Shown: piece after piece, positions 42,769 through 53,176 of the stretch
How the letters are laid out: each line of letters opens with the position of its first letter
Numbering within the stretch: the first letter of the stretch is position 1
Source: Citrobacter amalonaticus
GTDB taxonomy: Bacteria > Pseudomonadota > Gammaproteobacteria > Enterobacterales > Enterobacteriaceae
Direction: 5' to 3'
Length of the DNA stretch: 64,000 bases
Assembly (NCBI RefSeq): GCF_018252635.1
Contig: NZ_JAGTXM010000004.1
Coordinates: 186,001 to 250,000 of the forward strand
Program-made: the position numbers and the translations under genes
Notes under the pieces: model-generated
What the model was told of the DNA's origin: nothing
The model's database searches: none
The model's input: the letters and a program-made list of their open reading frames with translations, nothing else

Positions 42769-44025
42769 ATGACCCTTTTAGCGCTCGGCATTAACCATAA
42801 GACGGCACCTGTATCGCTGCGAGAACGCGTCACGTTTTCGCCGGATACGCTCGATCAGGCGCTGGAAAGCCTGCTTGCGCAGCCAATGGTGCAGGGCGGC
42901 GTGGTGTTGTCGACGTGTAACCGCACGGAGCTGTATCTCAGCGTGGAAGAGCAGGACAACCTGCAGGAAGCGCTGATTCGTTGGTTATGTGATTACCACA
43001 ATCTTGAGGAAGAGGATCTGCGCAGCAGCCTCTACTGGCACCAGGATAACGACGCGGTCAGCCATCTGATGCGTGTCGCCAGCGGTCTGGATTCGCTGGT
43101 GCTCGGTGAGCCGCAGATTCTTGGTCAGGTGAAAAAAGCCTTTGCGGATTCGCAAAAGGGCCACCTGAACGCCAGCGCGCTGGAACGTATGTTCCAGAAA
43201 TCGTTCTCGGTCGCCAAACGGGTCCGTACCGAAACCGATATCGGCGCCAGCGCCGTGTCCGTTGCGTTTGCCGCCTGTACGCTGGCACGCCAAATCTTTG
43301 AGTCGCTTTCGACGGTTACCGTGCTGCTGGTCGGCGCAGGCGAAACCATCGAGCTGGTGGCGCGCCATCTGCGCGAACACCACGTGCAGAAGATGATCAT
43401 CGCCAACCGCACCCGCGAGCGGGCTCAGGTTCTGGCCGATGAAGTGGGTGCCGAAGTGATTGCACTCAGCGACATCGACGAACGTCTGCGGGAAGCGGAC
43501 ATTATCATCAGTTCAACCGCCAGCCCGCTGCCTATCATTGGCAAAGGGATGGTGGAGCGTGCGCTGAAAAGCCGCCGCAATCAGCCGATGCTGCTGGTGG
43601 ATATCGCCGTTCCGCGAGATGTCGAACCGGAAGTCGGTAAACTGGCTAACGCCTATCTTTATAGCGTTGACGATCTGCAAAGCATCATTTCGCACAACCT
43701 GGCGCAGCGCAAAGCCGCGGCAGTGGAAGCCGAAACGATTGTCGCACAGGAAACCAGCGAGTTTATGGCCTGGCTGCGTGCTCAGGGCGCCAGTGAAACC
43801 ATTCGTGAATACCGGAGTCAGTCTGAGCACGTACGGGATGAACTGACCGCAAAAGCGCTTGCTGCTCTGGAACAGGGCGGCGACGCGCAGGCCATTATGC
43901 AGGATCTGGCGTGGAAACTGACCAACCGCCTGATCCATGCGCCAACCAAATCTCTTCAGCAGGCCGCCCGTGACGGGGATGACGAACGCCTGAATATCTT
44001 GCGCGACAGCCTCGGGCTGGAGTAG
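42769..44025 (+). CDS. hemA: Glutamyl-tRNA reductase HemA
   Basis: 418 residues. First committed step of C5-pathway haem synthesis: NADPH reduction of Glu-tRNA(Glu) to glutamate-1-semialdehyde. Catalytic Cys50 lies in [10 protein letters not shown]. The NADPH-binding loop is [16 protein letters not shown] and the C-terminal dimerisation helix follows. The N terminus ([15 protein letters not shown]) carries the region through which Salmonella HemA is proteolytically regulated. First gene of hemA-prfA-prmC; prfA begins 37 bases later. Confidence 0.98.
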   Translation: MTLLALGINHKTAPVSLRERVTFSPDTLDQALESLLAQPMVQGGVVLSTCNRTELYLSVEEQDNLQEALIRWLCDYHNLEEEDLRSSLYWHQDNDAVSHLMRVASGLDSLVLGEPQILGQVKKAFADSQKGHLNASALERMFQKSFSVAKRVRTETDIGASAVSVAFAACTLARQIFESLSTVTVLLVGAGETIELVARHLREHHVQKMIIANRTRERAQVLADEVGAEVIALSDIDERLREADIIISSTASPLPIIGKGMVERALKSRRNQPMLLVDIAVPRDVEPEVGKLANAYLYSVDDLQSIISHNLAQRKAAAVEAETIVAQETSEFMAWLRAQGASETIREYRSQSEHVRDELTAKALAALEQGGDAQAIMQDLAWKLTNRLIHAPTKSLQQAARDGDDERLNILRDSLGLE

Positions 44026-44062
44026 CAACACACCCTTCTTTTTACAAGGTGCATTTACGCCT

Positions 44063-45145
44063 ATGAAGCCTTCTATCGTTGCTAAACTGGAAGCCCTGCA
44101 TGAACGCCATGAAGAAGTTCAGGCGCTGCTGGGTGATGCGGGAACCATCGCAGACCAGGAACGTTTTCGCGCACTGTCGCGCGAGTATGCACAGCTAAGC
44201 GATGTTTCTCGCTGTTTTACGGACTGGCAACAGATTCAGGACGATATCGAAACAGCACAAATGATGCTCGACGATCCTGAAATGCGTGAAATGGCGCAGG
44301 AAGAACTGCGCGAAGCGAAAGACAAGAGTGAACAACTGGAACAGCAGCTACAGGTGCTGCTGCTGCCGAAAGATCCGGACGATGAACGCAATGCGTTTCT
44401 GGAAGTTCGCGCCGGGACCGGCGGTGATGAAGCTGCCTTGTTTGCCGGCGATCTGTTCCGCATGTACAGCCGCTATGCCGAAACGCGCCGCTGGCGCGTG
44501 GAGATCATGAGCGCCAGCGAAGGTGAGCACGGCGGCTATAAAGAGATTATCGCTAAGATCAGCGGCGACGGTGTCTATGGGCGGCTGAAGTTTGAGTCCG
44601 GCGGGCATCGCGTGCAGCGCGTACCGGCAACGGAATCGCAGGGGCGTATCCACACCTCTGCCTGCACCGTGGCGGTGATGCCGGAGCTGCCGGAAGCCGA
44701 ACTGCCGGATATCAACCCGGCCGATCTGCGCATTGATACCTTCCGCTCCTCCGGGGCGGGTGGTCAGCACGTTAACACCACCGACTCCGCCATCCGTATT
44801 ACCCACCTGCCGACCGGCATAGTGGTGGAGTGTCAGGATGAACGTTCGCAGCACAAGAACAAAGCCAAAGCGCTTTCGGTGCTCGGCGCGCGTATTCGCG
44901 CGGCAGAAGTGGCGAAGCGCCAGCAGGCAGAAGCCTCGACGCGTCGTAACCTGCTGGGCAGCGGCGACCGTAGCGATCGCAACCGGACCTACAACTTCCC
45001 GCAGGGACGTGTGACCGATCACCGCATCAACCTGACGCTTTACCGTCTGGATGAAGCGATGGAAGGCAAACTGGATATGCTGATTGAGCCGATCGTGCAG
45101 GAATACCAGGCCGATCAACTGGCGGCGCTGTCCGAGCAGGAATAA
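44063..45145 (+). CDS. prfA: Peptide chain release factor 1 (RF1)
   Basis: 360 residues. It recognises UAA and UAG stop codons and triggers peptide release. The codon-reading tripeptide P-A-T lies in [15 protein letters not shown]. The catalytic GGQ is in [15 protein letters not shown], its Gln being the methylation target of PrmC, the next gene. The stop overlaps the prmC start (TAATG), coupling release factor and its modifying enzyme. Confidence 0.98.
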   Translation: MKPSIVAKLEALHERHEEVQALLGDAGTIADQERFRALSREYAQLSDVSRCFTDWQQIQDDIETAQMMLDDPEMREMAQEELREAKDKSEQLEQQLQVLLLPKDPDDERNAFLEVRAGTGGDEAALFAGDLFRMYSRYAETRRWRVEIMSASEGEHGGYKEIIAKISGDGVYGRLKFESGGHRVQRVPATESQGRIHTSACTVAVMPELPEAELPDINPADLRIDTFRSSGAGGQHVNTTDSAIRITHLPTGIVVECQDERSQHKNKAKALSVLGARIRAAEVAKRQQAEASTRRNLLGSGDRSDRNRTYNFPQGRVTDHRINLTLYRLDEAMEGKLDMLIEPIVQEYQADQLAALSEQE

Positions 45146-45978
45146 TGGATTTTCAGCACTGGTTACGTGAGGCGATAAGCCAGCTACAGGAAAGTGAAAG
45201 TCCGCGTCGCGATGCCGAGATCTTACTCGAATTCGTGACCGGAAAAGGGCGCACCTGGATACTGGCGTTTGGTGAAACGCAGTTAACCGACGCCCAGCAG
45301 GCACAGCTGGCGACGCTGCTGGCTCGCCGTCAACGGGGTGAACCGATCGCGCACTTAACCGGCGTGCGGGAATTCTGGTCGTTGCCGCTGTTTGTTTCAC
45401 CGGCCACGTTGATCCCGCGTCCGGATACTGAATGCCTGGTGGAACAGGCGCTAACGCGATTGCCATCACACCCGTGCCGTATTCTCGATCTGGGGACTGG
45501 CACCGGCGCGATTGCGCTGGCGCTGGCGTCTGAGCGTCCTGACTGCGAGGTCACGGCGGTTGACAGGATGCCGGAAGCCGTTGCGCTGGCGCAGCGTAAT
45601 GCGACCCATCTGGCTATCAACAACATCAAGATTCTGCAAAGCGACTGGTTTAGCGCCTTATCGGGGCAGCAGTTTGCGATGATTATCAGCAACCCGCCCT
45701 ATATTGACGCGCAGGATCCGCATCTGGCGCAGGGGGATGTCCGCTTCGAACCACTGAGCGCCCTGGTCGCCGGTGACTGCGGAATGGCCGACATTGTGCA
45801 CATCATCGGGCAATCTCGCACGCGGCTGGAAGCGGGCGGTTTTCTGCTGATCGAGCATGGCTGGCAGCAGGGCGCCGCGGTGCGTGACGCCTTTATTCGC
45901 GCGGGCTACCAGGCGGTAGAAACCTGTCGCGATTATGGCGGCAACGAGCGCCTCACGCTTGGACATATGCCTGTATGA
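45145..45978 (+). CDS. prmC: Release factor glutamine methyltransferase PrmC (HemK)
   Basis: 277 residues. SAM-dependent N5-methylation of the GGQ Gln of RF1 and RF2. An N-terminal helical release-factor-binding domain (about 1-75) precedes a class I methyltransferase domain with SAM motif LDLGTGTGAIALAL and active-site NPPY (IISNPPYID). Its ATG shares a base with the prfA stop, and its 3' end overlaps sirB2 by four bases. Confidence 0.98.
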   Translation: MDFQHWLREAISQLQESESPRRDAEILLEFVTGKGRTWILAFGETQLTDAQQAQLATLLARRQRGEPIAHLTGVREFWSLPLFVSPATLIPRPDTECLVEQALTRLPSHPCRILDLGTGTGAIALALASERPDCEVTAVDRMPEAVALAQRNATHLAINNIKILQSDWFSALSGQQFAMIISNPPYIDAQDPHLAQGDVRFEPLSALVAGDCGMADIVHIIGQSRTRLEAGGFLLIEHGWQQGAAVRDAFIRAGYQAVETCRDYGGNERLTLGHMPV

Positions 45979-46367
45979 ACAGCGTTACGCTCCTGCTCGG
46001 TGTTCATCTCATCAGCATTGCGCTTTCCATTGGTCTGTTTGTGTTGCGCTATGGATGGCGTGAATGTCATTCTGCGTGGGCTCACGCACGCTGGACGCGC
46101 GTCGTTCCGCCAATGGTTGACACCGTTTTGTTGCTCAGTGGTGTGGGGTTGATCGCTAAAACGCACATCCTGCCATTCACGGAACAGGGGACATGGCTGA
46201 CTGAGAAGCTGTTTGGAGTTATCATTTACATCGTTTTGGGTTTTATTGCGCTCGATTACCGTCGGGCGCGCAGTCGGCAGGCGCGATTAATCGCGTTCCC
46301 GCTGGCGCTGGTGGTGCTGTACATCATCATTAAACTCGCCACCACAAAAATACCGTTACTGGGGTAA
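45975..46367 (+). CDS. sirB2: SirB2 family inner-membrane protein
   Basis: 130 residues with four predicted membrane helices. The SirB2/YchQ family is of unknown biochemical function; the gene was named in Salmonella for an indirect effect on invasion gene expression. The start overlaps prmC by four bases, and sirB1 begins three bases after its stop. This makes prfA-prmC-sirB2-sirB1-kdsA a likely long operon, as in E. coli. Confidence 0.93.
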   Translation: MNSVTLLLGVHLISIALSIGLFVLRYGWRECHSAWAHARWTRVVPPMVDTVLLLSGVGLIAKTHILPFTEQGTWLTEKLFGVIIYIVLGFIALDYRRARSRQARLIAFPLALVVLYIIIKLATTKIPLLG

Positions 46368-46370
46368 GTC

Positions 46371-47180
46371 ATGAAGTCGTTAGCTGATTTCGAATTTAAT
46401 AAAGCGCCATTGTGCGACGGGATGATCCTGGCATCGGAATCGATCCGTCTGGATTTCCCTTCGCAAACTGTCTATGACGAGCTGGAACGTCTGGTCCGCC
46501 AGGCGCAAGAAGAAATTAGCCAGCTTTTGTCTCAGGATGAACAACTGGAAAAATTGTTGGCACTTTTCTATGGCGAGTGGGGCTTTACTGACACCCGCGG
46601 CGTTTACCGTTTGTCTGACGCGCTATGGCTTGACCAGGTACTGAAGAACCGCCAGGGCAGTGCGGTATCACTGGGGGCAATTTTATTGTGGATTGCCAAC
46701 CGGCTGTCATTGCCGCTGGTGCCGGTGATATTCCCGACGCAGCTTATTTTACGTATTGAGTCGCTGGAAGGCGAAATGTGGCTCATCAACCCGTTTAACG
46801 GTGAAACGTTGAATGAGCATACGCTGGAAGTGTGGCTGAAGGGGAACATCAGCCCGGTCGCTGAGTTATTTAACGAGGATCTGGATGAAGCGGATAACGC
46901 GGAGGTGATTCGCAAGCTGCTGGACACGCTGAAATCTTCCTTAATGGAAGAACAGCAGATGGAGCTGGCGCTGCGAGCGAGCGAGGCGTTACTGCAATTT
47001 AACCCGGAAGATCCGTACGAAATACGTGACCGGGGTTTAATTTATGCGCAACTGGAATGTGAACATGTCGCGCTAACCGATTTAAGCTATTTCGTTGAGC
47101 AGTGTCCGGAAGACCCAATCAGCGAAATGATTCGTGCGCAGATTAATAACATCTCGCATAAGCAAATTGTCCTGCATTAA
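46371..47180 (+). CDS. sirB1: SirB1 (YchA), transglutaminase-like and TPR protein
   Basis: 269 residues, cytoplasmic, E. coli length. The N-terminal SirB1_N/transglutaminase-like domain (about 30-165; GFTDTRGVYRLSDALWLDQVL, SLGAILLWIANRL) is followed by TPR-like repeats at the C terminus (MELALRASEALLQFNPEDPYEIRDRG). Catalytic competence is not evident. kdsA starts 36 bases after its stop. Confidence 0.93.
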   Translation: MKSLADFEFNKAPLCDGMILASESIRLDFPSQTVYDELERLVRQAQEEISQLLSQDEQLEKLLALFYGEWGFTDTRGVYRLSDALWLDQVLKNRQGSAVSLGAILLWIANRLSLPLVPVIFPTQLILRIESLEGEMWLINPFNGETLNEHTLEVWLKGNISPVAELFNEDLDEADNAEVIRKLLDTLKSSLMEEQQMELALRASEALLQFNPEDPYEIRDRGLIYAQLECEHVALTDLSYFVEQCPEDPISEMIRAQINNISHKQIVLH

Positions 47181-47207
47181 TTTATCGACATTCTTACTCA
47201 TCATTAA

Positions 47208-48071
<864 letters not shown>

Positions 48072-48085
48072 TTGAAAGATTGTGT

Positions 48086-48148
48086 GCCCGATATTGCATC
48101 GGGCAAGATGTAGGCCCGATAAGCGTGTTAGCGCCATCGGGCTTTTTT
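48086..48148. terminator. Double hairpin, REP-like and terminator, after kdsA
   Basis: First stem GCCCGAT / ATCGGGC (48086-48104). The second uses the same arms, GCCCGAT (48114-48120) / ATCGGGC (48136-48142), followed by six T. The TGTAGGCCCGATAAGCG wording is that of enterobacterial REP repeats. It ends kdsA four bases before the chaA stop. Confidence 0.8.
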
Positions 48149-48151
48149 ATA

Positions 48152-49252
48152 TCAGGCAAAGATGGTCATCAGATAGGCGGCAAACAGCGCCAGATGCGCC
48201 GCACCGTTCAGCACGTTAGTGCGCCCCGTTGAGAACGAAATATGGCACAGCACCAGTGACGCCACCATCACCACCATTTCAGGTGAGCCTAAGCCGAACA
48301 CCAGGTCATTCCCCGTTGCCCACGCAATCAGCGTTACCACTGGCACCGTCAGGGAGATAGTCGCCAGTACTGAGCCAAAGAACAGGTTCATTGCGCGTTG
48401 CACCTGGTTATTCAGTACCGCCTTCAGCGCCCCCAGCCCTTCCGGTGAGAGGATCAGCAGCGCCACAAGGAAGCCGGTAAAGGCGACCGGGGCATTCAGT
48501 TCGGTCAACAGCGTTTCCAGAGGGTTTGCGTTCATTTTGGTGACGGCAATGACCGCAATCAGATGAATCACCAGCCAGACGGCATGCCATAGATTGCTGT
48601 GAGCAGAGGGTTTACCGTGGTGCGGGTCGTCGTCGTCGCTGTCATCTTCGTGCTCATAAACAAACAGGCTCTGGTGCGTTTTGGTCTGAATGAGCAGAAA
48701 CACTCCGTACATCGCGGCGGAAATCAAAGCCACCAGCAGCGCCTGGCCGGTGGTGAAATTCGCGCCGGGAAGCGCCATCGGAAACACCAGTACGATAATT
48801 GCTAACGGAAACAGGGCAATCAGATACTGTTTAATACCGAACAGGTTCATATACTGAGTGGCAAATTTACGTCCGCCCAGTAACAACGAAAAGCCGACCA
48901 GGCCACCAGTGACAATCATGATGATGGAATAGAGCGTATCGCGCATCAGCGTGGGCGCCGCATCGCCGGTCGCCATCAGCGCTGAAATCAGACTGACTTC
49001 AAGAATGACCACTGACAGACTCAGAATGAGTGAGCCGTAGGGTTCGCCGAGTCGATGAGCCAGTACGTCGGCGTGACGAACAACGCTAAAGGCGCTGCTT
49101 AAAATACCAATCAGGGCAAGAAGATTAATGCCGATTACCGCTGGTAGTGAATGGCTGCCTCCCCAAAGAAACAGCACTACCAGCGCCACAACCGGGAAAA
49201 TAAGCGATGTCTCCTTATGGCGGGTTTTCACCGCCTCATGTGCATGTGTCAT
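48152..49252 (-). CDS. chaA: Ca2+/Na+(K+):H+ antiporter ChaA
   Basis: 366 residues. CaCA-family inner-membrane exchanger with about eleven membrane segments. The two alpha-repeat cores are visible as SVVILEVSLISALM and LILSPEGLGALKA. A long central acidic loop (EHEDDSDDDDPHHGK) is typical of ChaA and may bind cation. In E. coli it contributes to alkaline pH and K+/Na+ tolerance. Divergent from chaB over 273 AT-rich bases, in which I see no further gene. Confidence 0.96.
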   Translation of the reverse strand: MTHAHEAVKTRHKETSLIFPVVALVVLFLWGGSHSLPAVIGINLLALIGILSSAFSVVRHADVLAHRLGEPYGSLILSLSVVILEVSLISALMATGDAAPTLMRDTLYSIIMIVTGGLVGFSLLLGGRKFATQYMNLFGIKQYLIALFPLAIIVLVFPMALPGANFTTGQALLVALISAAMYGVFLLIQTKTHQSLFVYEHEDDSDDDDPHHGKPSAHSNLWHAVWLVIHLIAVIAVTKMNANPLETLLTELNAPVAFTGFLVALLILSPEGLGALKAVLNNQVQRAMNLFFGSVLATISLTVPVVTLIAWATGNDLVFGLGSPEMVVMVASLVLCHISFSTGRTNVLNGAAHLALFAAYLMTIFA

Positions 49253-49525
49253 GAATGCTCTCCATCTCTGCAGGTCAATTTTAATTATAAATGTAATAAA
49301 GAGTGTAAAAAATAACAGAAAACGCAGGCTTTACGGTGATATTTTACGAAATTTTACTGCATTTCGGCCTTTCACCCCTAAAACGACAGAAAGAGAAAGT
49401 CTTGTTTAGAGAGTATTTAAATAACAGAAACTTATGCGGGTTGTAGAAATAATAAACCTTATTGTAGTGGCAGAGGCAGTCAGGGTTGACCACACTTAAG
49501 GTTTAGCCAAAAAATGGAGACAATG

Positions 49526-49756
49526 ATGCCCTATCAAGCGAAAAAAGATCTGCCAGACAGCGTACAACACGTCTTACCCGCCCATGCCCAGGAGATCTAC
49601 AAAGAGGCGTTCAACAGTGCCTGGGAGCAGTACAAGGACAAAGCCGATCGCCGCGATGATGCCAGTCGGGAAGAGACGGCACATAAAGTCGCATGGGCGG
49701 CAGTGAAAAAAGAGTATGCAAAAGGCGAGGATGATAAGTGGCATAAGAAAACCTAA
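49526..49756 (+). CDS. chaB: ChaB, putative cation transport regulator
   Basis: 76 residues from ATG 49526, the E. coli length; an ATG immediately before (49523) is equally placed behind the GGAG site at 49515-49518. A small basic helical protein with the family core HAQEIYKEAFNSAWEQYKDK and HKVAWAAVKKEYAKG. Its structure is known in E. coli; its role in ChaA regulation is only proposed. Followed after about 200 bases by chaC. Confidence 0.94.
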   Translation: MPYQAKKDLPDSVQHVLPAHAQEIYKEAFNSAWEQYKDKADRRDDASREETAHKVAWAAVKKEYAKGEDDKWHKKT

Positions 49757-49952
49757 CTACTTCAATTGTAAGGTCTCATGCTACAGCCCCTGCGTATACG
49801 TAGGCGATTCGTGCTACCCACAACCGTTGCTGCCTTGCAAGCGGCCCGTGAATTGCATATTGTCGTGATATTGGTTTCAAAATGAGCAGTTAAAATGCCC
49901 GGAAGGCGTCAAAAAGTTGTCGCAGGGAAGTATGCAGTGGCGGAGGTGTAAG

Positions 49953-50648
49953 GTGTTAACGCGTGATTTCTTGATGAATGCCGATTGTAAAACGGCATTT
50001 GGTGCTATTGAAGAATCACTCTTATGGTCAGCAGAACAACGTGCCGCGTCCCTTGCGGCGACGCTGGCCTGCCGACCAGATGATGGACCGGTGTGGATCT
50101 TCGGTTATGGATCGTTGATGTGGAACCCGGCGTTAGAATTTGAGGAGTCATGTACCGGTACACTGGTGGGATGGCACCGGGCATTTTGCCTGCGTCTCAC
50201 CGCAGGACGCGGAACCGCGTGTCAGCCGGGTCGAATGCTTGCACTGAAAGAGGGCGGGCGCACCACCGGCGTGGCCTATCGTCTCCCGGATCCCTCGCTT
50301 GAACAGGAATTAACGCTGTTGTGGAAGCGCGAAATGATCACCGGTTGCTATCTGCCGACCTGGTGCCAACTGGCGCTGGACGACGGGCGAACGGTCAATG
50401 CGCTGGTGTTCATTATGGATCCGCGCCATCCGCTGTATGAGTCAGACACGCGAGCGCAAATTATCGCCCCATTAATTGCAGCCGCCAGCGGGCCGCTTGG
50501 CACCAACGCGCAATATCTGTTTTCGCTCGAACAAGAGTTACAGAAACTGGGAATGCAGGATGAGTGTCTTAACGATCTGGTGGCTAACGTGCGCGGTTTG
50601 TTAGGGGAATCTCTGCCGGAAGGCGTTTTGCGACCGGGTTTCGCGTGA
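49953..50648 (+). CDS. chaC: Glutathione-specific gamma-glutamylcyclotransferase ChaC
   Basis: 231 residues from GTG 49953, with GGAGG six bases upstream; this gives the E. coli length. The open frame extends 12 codons upstream, past that ribosome site. ChaC enzymes break glutathione into 5-oxoproline and Cys-Gly. The cyclotransferase signature VWIFGYGSLMWNPALE is present, then GRMLALKEGGRTTGVAYRL and the C-terminal QYLFSLEQEL. In the 196 bases between chaB and chaC I recognise nothing. Confidence 0.95.
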   Translation: MLTRDFLMNADCKTAFGAIEESLLWSAEQRAASLAATLACRPDDGPVWIFGYGSLMWNPALEFEESCTGTLVGWHRAFCLRLTAGRGTACQPGRMLALKEGGRTTGVAYRLPDPSLEQELTLLWKREMITGCYLPTWCQLALDDGRTVNALVFIMDPRHPLYESDTRAQIIAPLIAAASGPLGTNAQYLFSLEQELQKLGMQDECLNDLVANVRGLLGESLPEGVLRPGFA

Positions 50649-50657
50649 GGCCGATGT

Positions 50658-50690
50658 CAGCCCGGCAGGCGCAAGCGCTACCGGGCTGTT
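50658..50690 (+). terminator. chaC terminator / REP-like hairpin
   Basis: Stem CAGCCCGG (50658-50665) / CCGGGCTG (50681-50688), followed by a short T stretch. The loop GCGCAAGCGC forms an inner palindrome, a REP-like feature. Confidence 0.65.
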
Positions 50691-50696
50691 TACCTG

Positions 50697-50942
50697 TCAG
50701 GCGGCGATATAACTGATGGAATGTTCAAGCGACTGGCTATGGCTGTCGATCAGGACATTCCAGACGCCGGTATAGGGTACGGTCAACCATGCGTTATCAC
50801 GATTCTGCACGCTTAATATGTCGGTCTGCGTGTCTTTAACGTGTTTTTTTTCGCTCATCAGATGGATGTGGCAACGCTCCGAACAGCGCACGACCACGGT
50901 ATCCCCACCAAATAACTTCAAACTTGCCTTTACTAATGCCAT
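50697..50942 (-). CDS. DUF1883-like small protein
   Basis: 81 residues, no signal peptide or membrane segment. It resembles the DUF1883 family (small beta-rich domain; VVVRCSERCHIHLMSE in the middle and WNVLIDSHSQSLEHSISYI near the end). Function unknown. It converges on chaC, 6 bases beyond the hairpin. E. coli K-12 has no gene here, so it is an accessory gene of this lineage. Confidence 0.7.
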   Translation of the reverse strand: MALVKASLKLFGGDTVVVRCSERCHIHLMSEKKHVKDTQTDILSVQNRDNAWLTVPYTGVWNVLIDSHSQSLEHSISYIAA

Positions 50943-51205
50943 TTCTCACCCCGTATTGAAAACAACGTACTTCCTTTCGGAAGTGCTGCGTGATGTTGTT
51001 CACATTTTACCCATGAGGCATAACACCAAAGAGTTAGGTTTTGAATGCTGATTTTGATCAAAAAATGGCATAACGATTAAACAATAGTGACAAAATCCCT
51101 GAGAAAAGCGTGATCGGGCGCACTAACTTTTGGTAAAGATACGCCCTAATAAGATTAAATTCGGAAATAACCGGCTGTTTCAGCAAGCTTGCCTGAAAAG
51201 GGGAA

Positions 51206-51559
51206 TTAGAAGGTCAGAACTTTGTCGGCGGTCAGCGTCCATTGCGCCAGTTCCACCAGCGTACCGACTTCCACACCGTCAATCAGCGGCAGAGCTGTGA
51301 TCCCTCGACCATCGGTGCAGGTTTTGCACAGTTTGACCGGCACGTCCTGGGCGGTAAGGATTTCCAGCATCTGCTGAATATTGTAGCCTTCCGCCGGTTT
51401 CTGACCGCGTAAACCTGCTGTGACGGCATCCGACATCAGAAACAGACGCAGGTCGAGATCCGTCGCCTGCTCGCGCAGCGCAATAGCCAGCCGCAGGCTG
51501 TTGAATAACGATTCGCTACCGTAGGCCGCACCGTTGGCGATGATCACAATCTTTTGCAT
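51206..51559 (-). CDS. ychN: YchN, DsrE-like sulfur-relay family protein
   Basis: 117 residues, E. coli length and near-identical. DsrE/DsrF-like fold forming a homohexamer in the E. coli crystal structure. The conserved Cys pair LCKTCTDGRG suggests a persulfide or redox role, unproven. It starts with MQKIVIIANGAAYGSESLFNSLRLA. The 50943-51205 gap has no recognised gene; an imperfect hairpin around 51179-51199 follows the stop. Confidence 0.94.
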   Translation of the reverse strand: MQKIVIIANGAAYGSESLFNSLRLAIALREQATDLDLRLFLMSDAVTAGLRGQKPAEGYNIQQMLEILTAQDVPVKLCKTCTDGRGITALPLIDGVEVGTLVELAQWTLTADKVLTF

Positions 51560-51769
51560 GTTGACTCCTGTAAACGGGGAATGTGGTATTGGTCAGCCCG
51601 TTATGTTACTCCGCGCGCGGAGGGTTACCAATGAAAGTCTGCATAAACTGCGTGCCTGCTGACCGTAAGGATATTCCTGAAAGTGCGAGAAAGCCTGCAA
51701 AACGCAGGTGAGTCAGGTAAGCTTTATGGGTGTTAAGTTAACTGTCCGACGTAAGAAGTCATCACCGAT

Positions 51770-53176
51770 TTGATCCGCTTTGCCTCTCATCCCGTCCCGC
51801 TTTATTTACTCTTGCTGCTGGCAGGCGGTAATGTCCGCGCGCAATCCTCATTCATGCATCAGGCGGAAAATCCCTTTGACAATAACCAGGATGGACTGCC
51901 CGATCTGGGCATGGCCCCGGAAACTCACGAGGGTGAAAAGCATTTTGCCGAAATGGTAAAAGCCTTTGGCGAAGCGAGTATGACTGACAACGGTCTGGAC
52001 ACTGGCGAGCAGGCAAAGCAGTTTGCCTTTGGCCAGGTACGCGATGCGGTGAGCGAGCAGGTGAATCAGCAACTGGAATCCTGGCTGTCGCCGTGGGGTA
52101 AGGCCAGCGTTAATGTGCAGGTTGATAACGAAGGCAATTTCAACGGTAGCCGCGGAAGCTGGTTTGTCCCCTGGCAGGATAACTCGCGCTACCTCACCTG
52201 GAGTCAACTGGGACTCACCCAGCAGGATGATGGGCTGGTGAGTAATGTAGGTATCGGCCAACGTTGGGCGCGCGACGGCTGGCTGCTTGGCTATAACACC
52301 TTCTACGATAATCTGCTTGATGAGAACCTCCAGCGCGGTGGACTGGGCGCTGAAGCATGGGGGGAATACCTGCGACTGTCGGCCAATTACTATCAGCCGT
52401 TTGCCTCATGGCGTACCCATACGCCGACGCTGGAGCAACGAATGGCGCGCGGTTACGACGTCACGGCTGAAATGCGCATGCCGTTCTACGAATATCTCAA
52501 TACCAGCGTCAGCGTGGAGCAATACTTTGGCGACAGCGTCGATCTGTTTGATTCCGGGACGGGCTATCACAATCCGGTGGCGGTGAAGCTGGGGCTGAAC
52601 TATACCCCGGTCCCGCTGGTAACGGTCACCGCCCAGCACAAACAGGGGGAGAGCGGTCTTAGCCAGAACAACCTCGGATTGAATCTTAATTACCGCTTCG
52701 GCGTGCCGCTGAAAAAACAACTGGCTGCCAGCGAGGTGGCGGAAAGTCGGTCGCTGCGAGGAAGCCGCTATGATCAGCCGCAGCGCAATAACCTGCCGAC
52801 GATGGAGTATCGTCAGCGCAAAACCCTGAGCGTATTTCTGGCCACCCCGCCGTGGGATCTGCATTCGGGCGAAACGGTGCCGTTGAAATTGCAGGTGCGC
52901 AGTCTGCATGGCATTCGTCGTATCACCTGGCAAGGGGACATGCAGGTGCTGAGCCTGACGGCGGGGGCAAACGCAGAAAGTATTGAGGGCTGGACGGTCA
53001 TCATGCCGGCCTGGGACAGCAGTGAAGGCGCGAGTAACCGCTGGCGACTCTCGGTAGTGGTGGAAGATGAGAAGGGGCAGCGTGTCTCTTCCAATGAGAT
53101 CACGCTCACGCTAACAGAACCCTTTATGGCAATGCCAGGGGACGATCCGCGCTGGAGGTTGCTCCCGGAGGAGTAA
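51770..53176 (+). CDS. ychO: YchO (YchP), inverse-autotransporter/invasin-type outer-membrane protein
   Basis: 468 residues from TTG 51770, the only usable start before the upstream in-frame stop at 51752; the ribosome site is weak. Signal peptide to about AQ25 (NVRA/QS). The inverse-autotransporter beta-barrel (about 85-320) shows GVGQRWA-like, YNTFYDNLLDENLQRGGLGAE and LNYRFGVPLKKQL motifs. One short extracellular Ig-like passenger follows (about 350-455). Related to intimin/invasin but without the large adhesive repeats. Its TAA abuts the narL stop with no base between. Confidence 0.92.
   Translation: MIRFASHPVPLYLLLLLAGGNVRAQSSFMHQAENPFDNNQDGLPDLGMAPETHEGEKHFAEMVKAFGEASMTDNGLDTGEQAKQFAFGQVRDAVSEQVNQQLESWLSPWGKASVNVQVDNEGNFNGSRGSWFVPWQDNSRYLTWSQLGLTQQDDGLVSNVGIGQRWARDGWLLGYNTFYDNLLDENLQRGGLGAEAWGEYLRLSANYYQPFASWRTHTPTLEQRMARGYDVTAEMRMPFYEYLNTSVSVEQYFGDSVDLFDSGTGYHNPVAVKLGLNYTPVPLVTVTAQHKQGESGLSQNNLGLNLNYRFGVPLKKQLAASEVAESRSLRGSRYDQPQRNNLPTMEYRQRKTLSVFLATPPWDLHSGETVPLKLQVRSLHGIRRITWQGDMQVLSLTAGANAESIEGWTVIMPAWDSSEGASNRWRLSVVVEDEKGQRVSSNEITLTLTEPFMAMPGDDPRWRLLPEE

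Noticed and set aside
48072-49525. ldr/rdl toxin-antitoxin loci expected near kdsA-chaA from E. coli
   Set aside because: kdsA is followed directly by a terminator and chaA, and the chaA-chaB gap shows no short hydrophobic Ldr-like frame.
49757-49952. Possible small RNA between chaB and chaC
   Set aside because: There is a short palindrome (CGTATACG) but no promoter-terminator pair or known sRNA sequence that I recognise.
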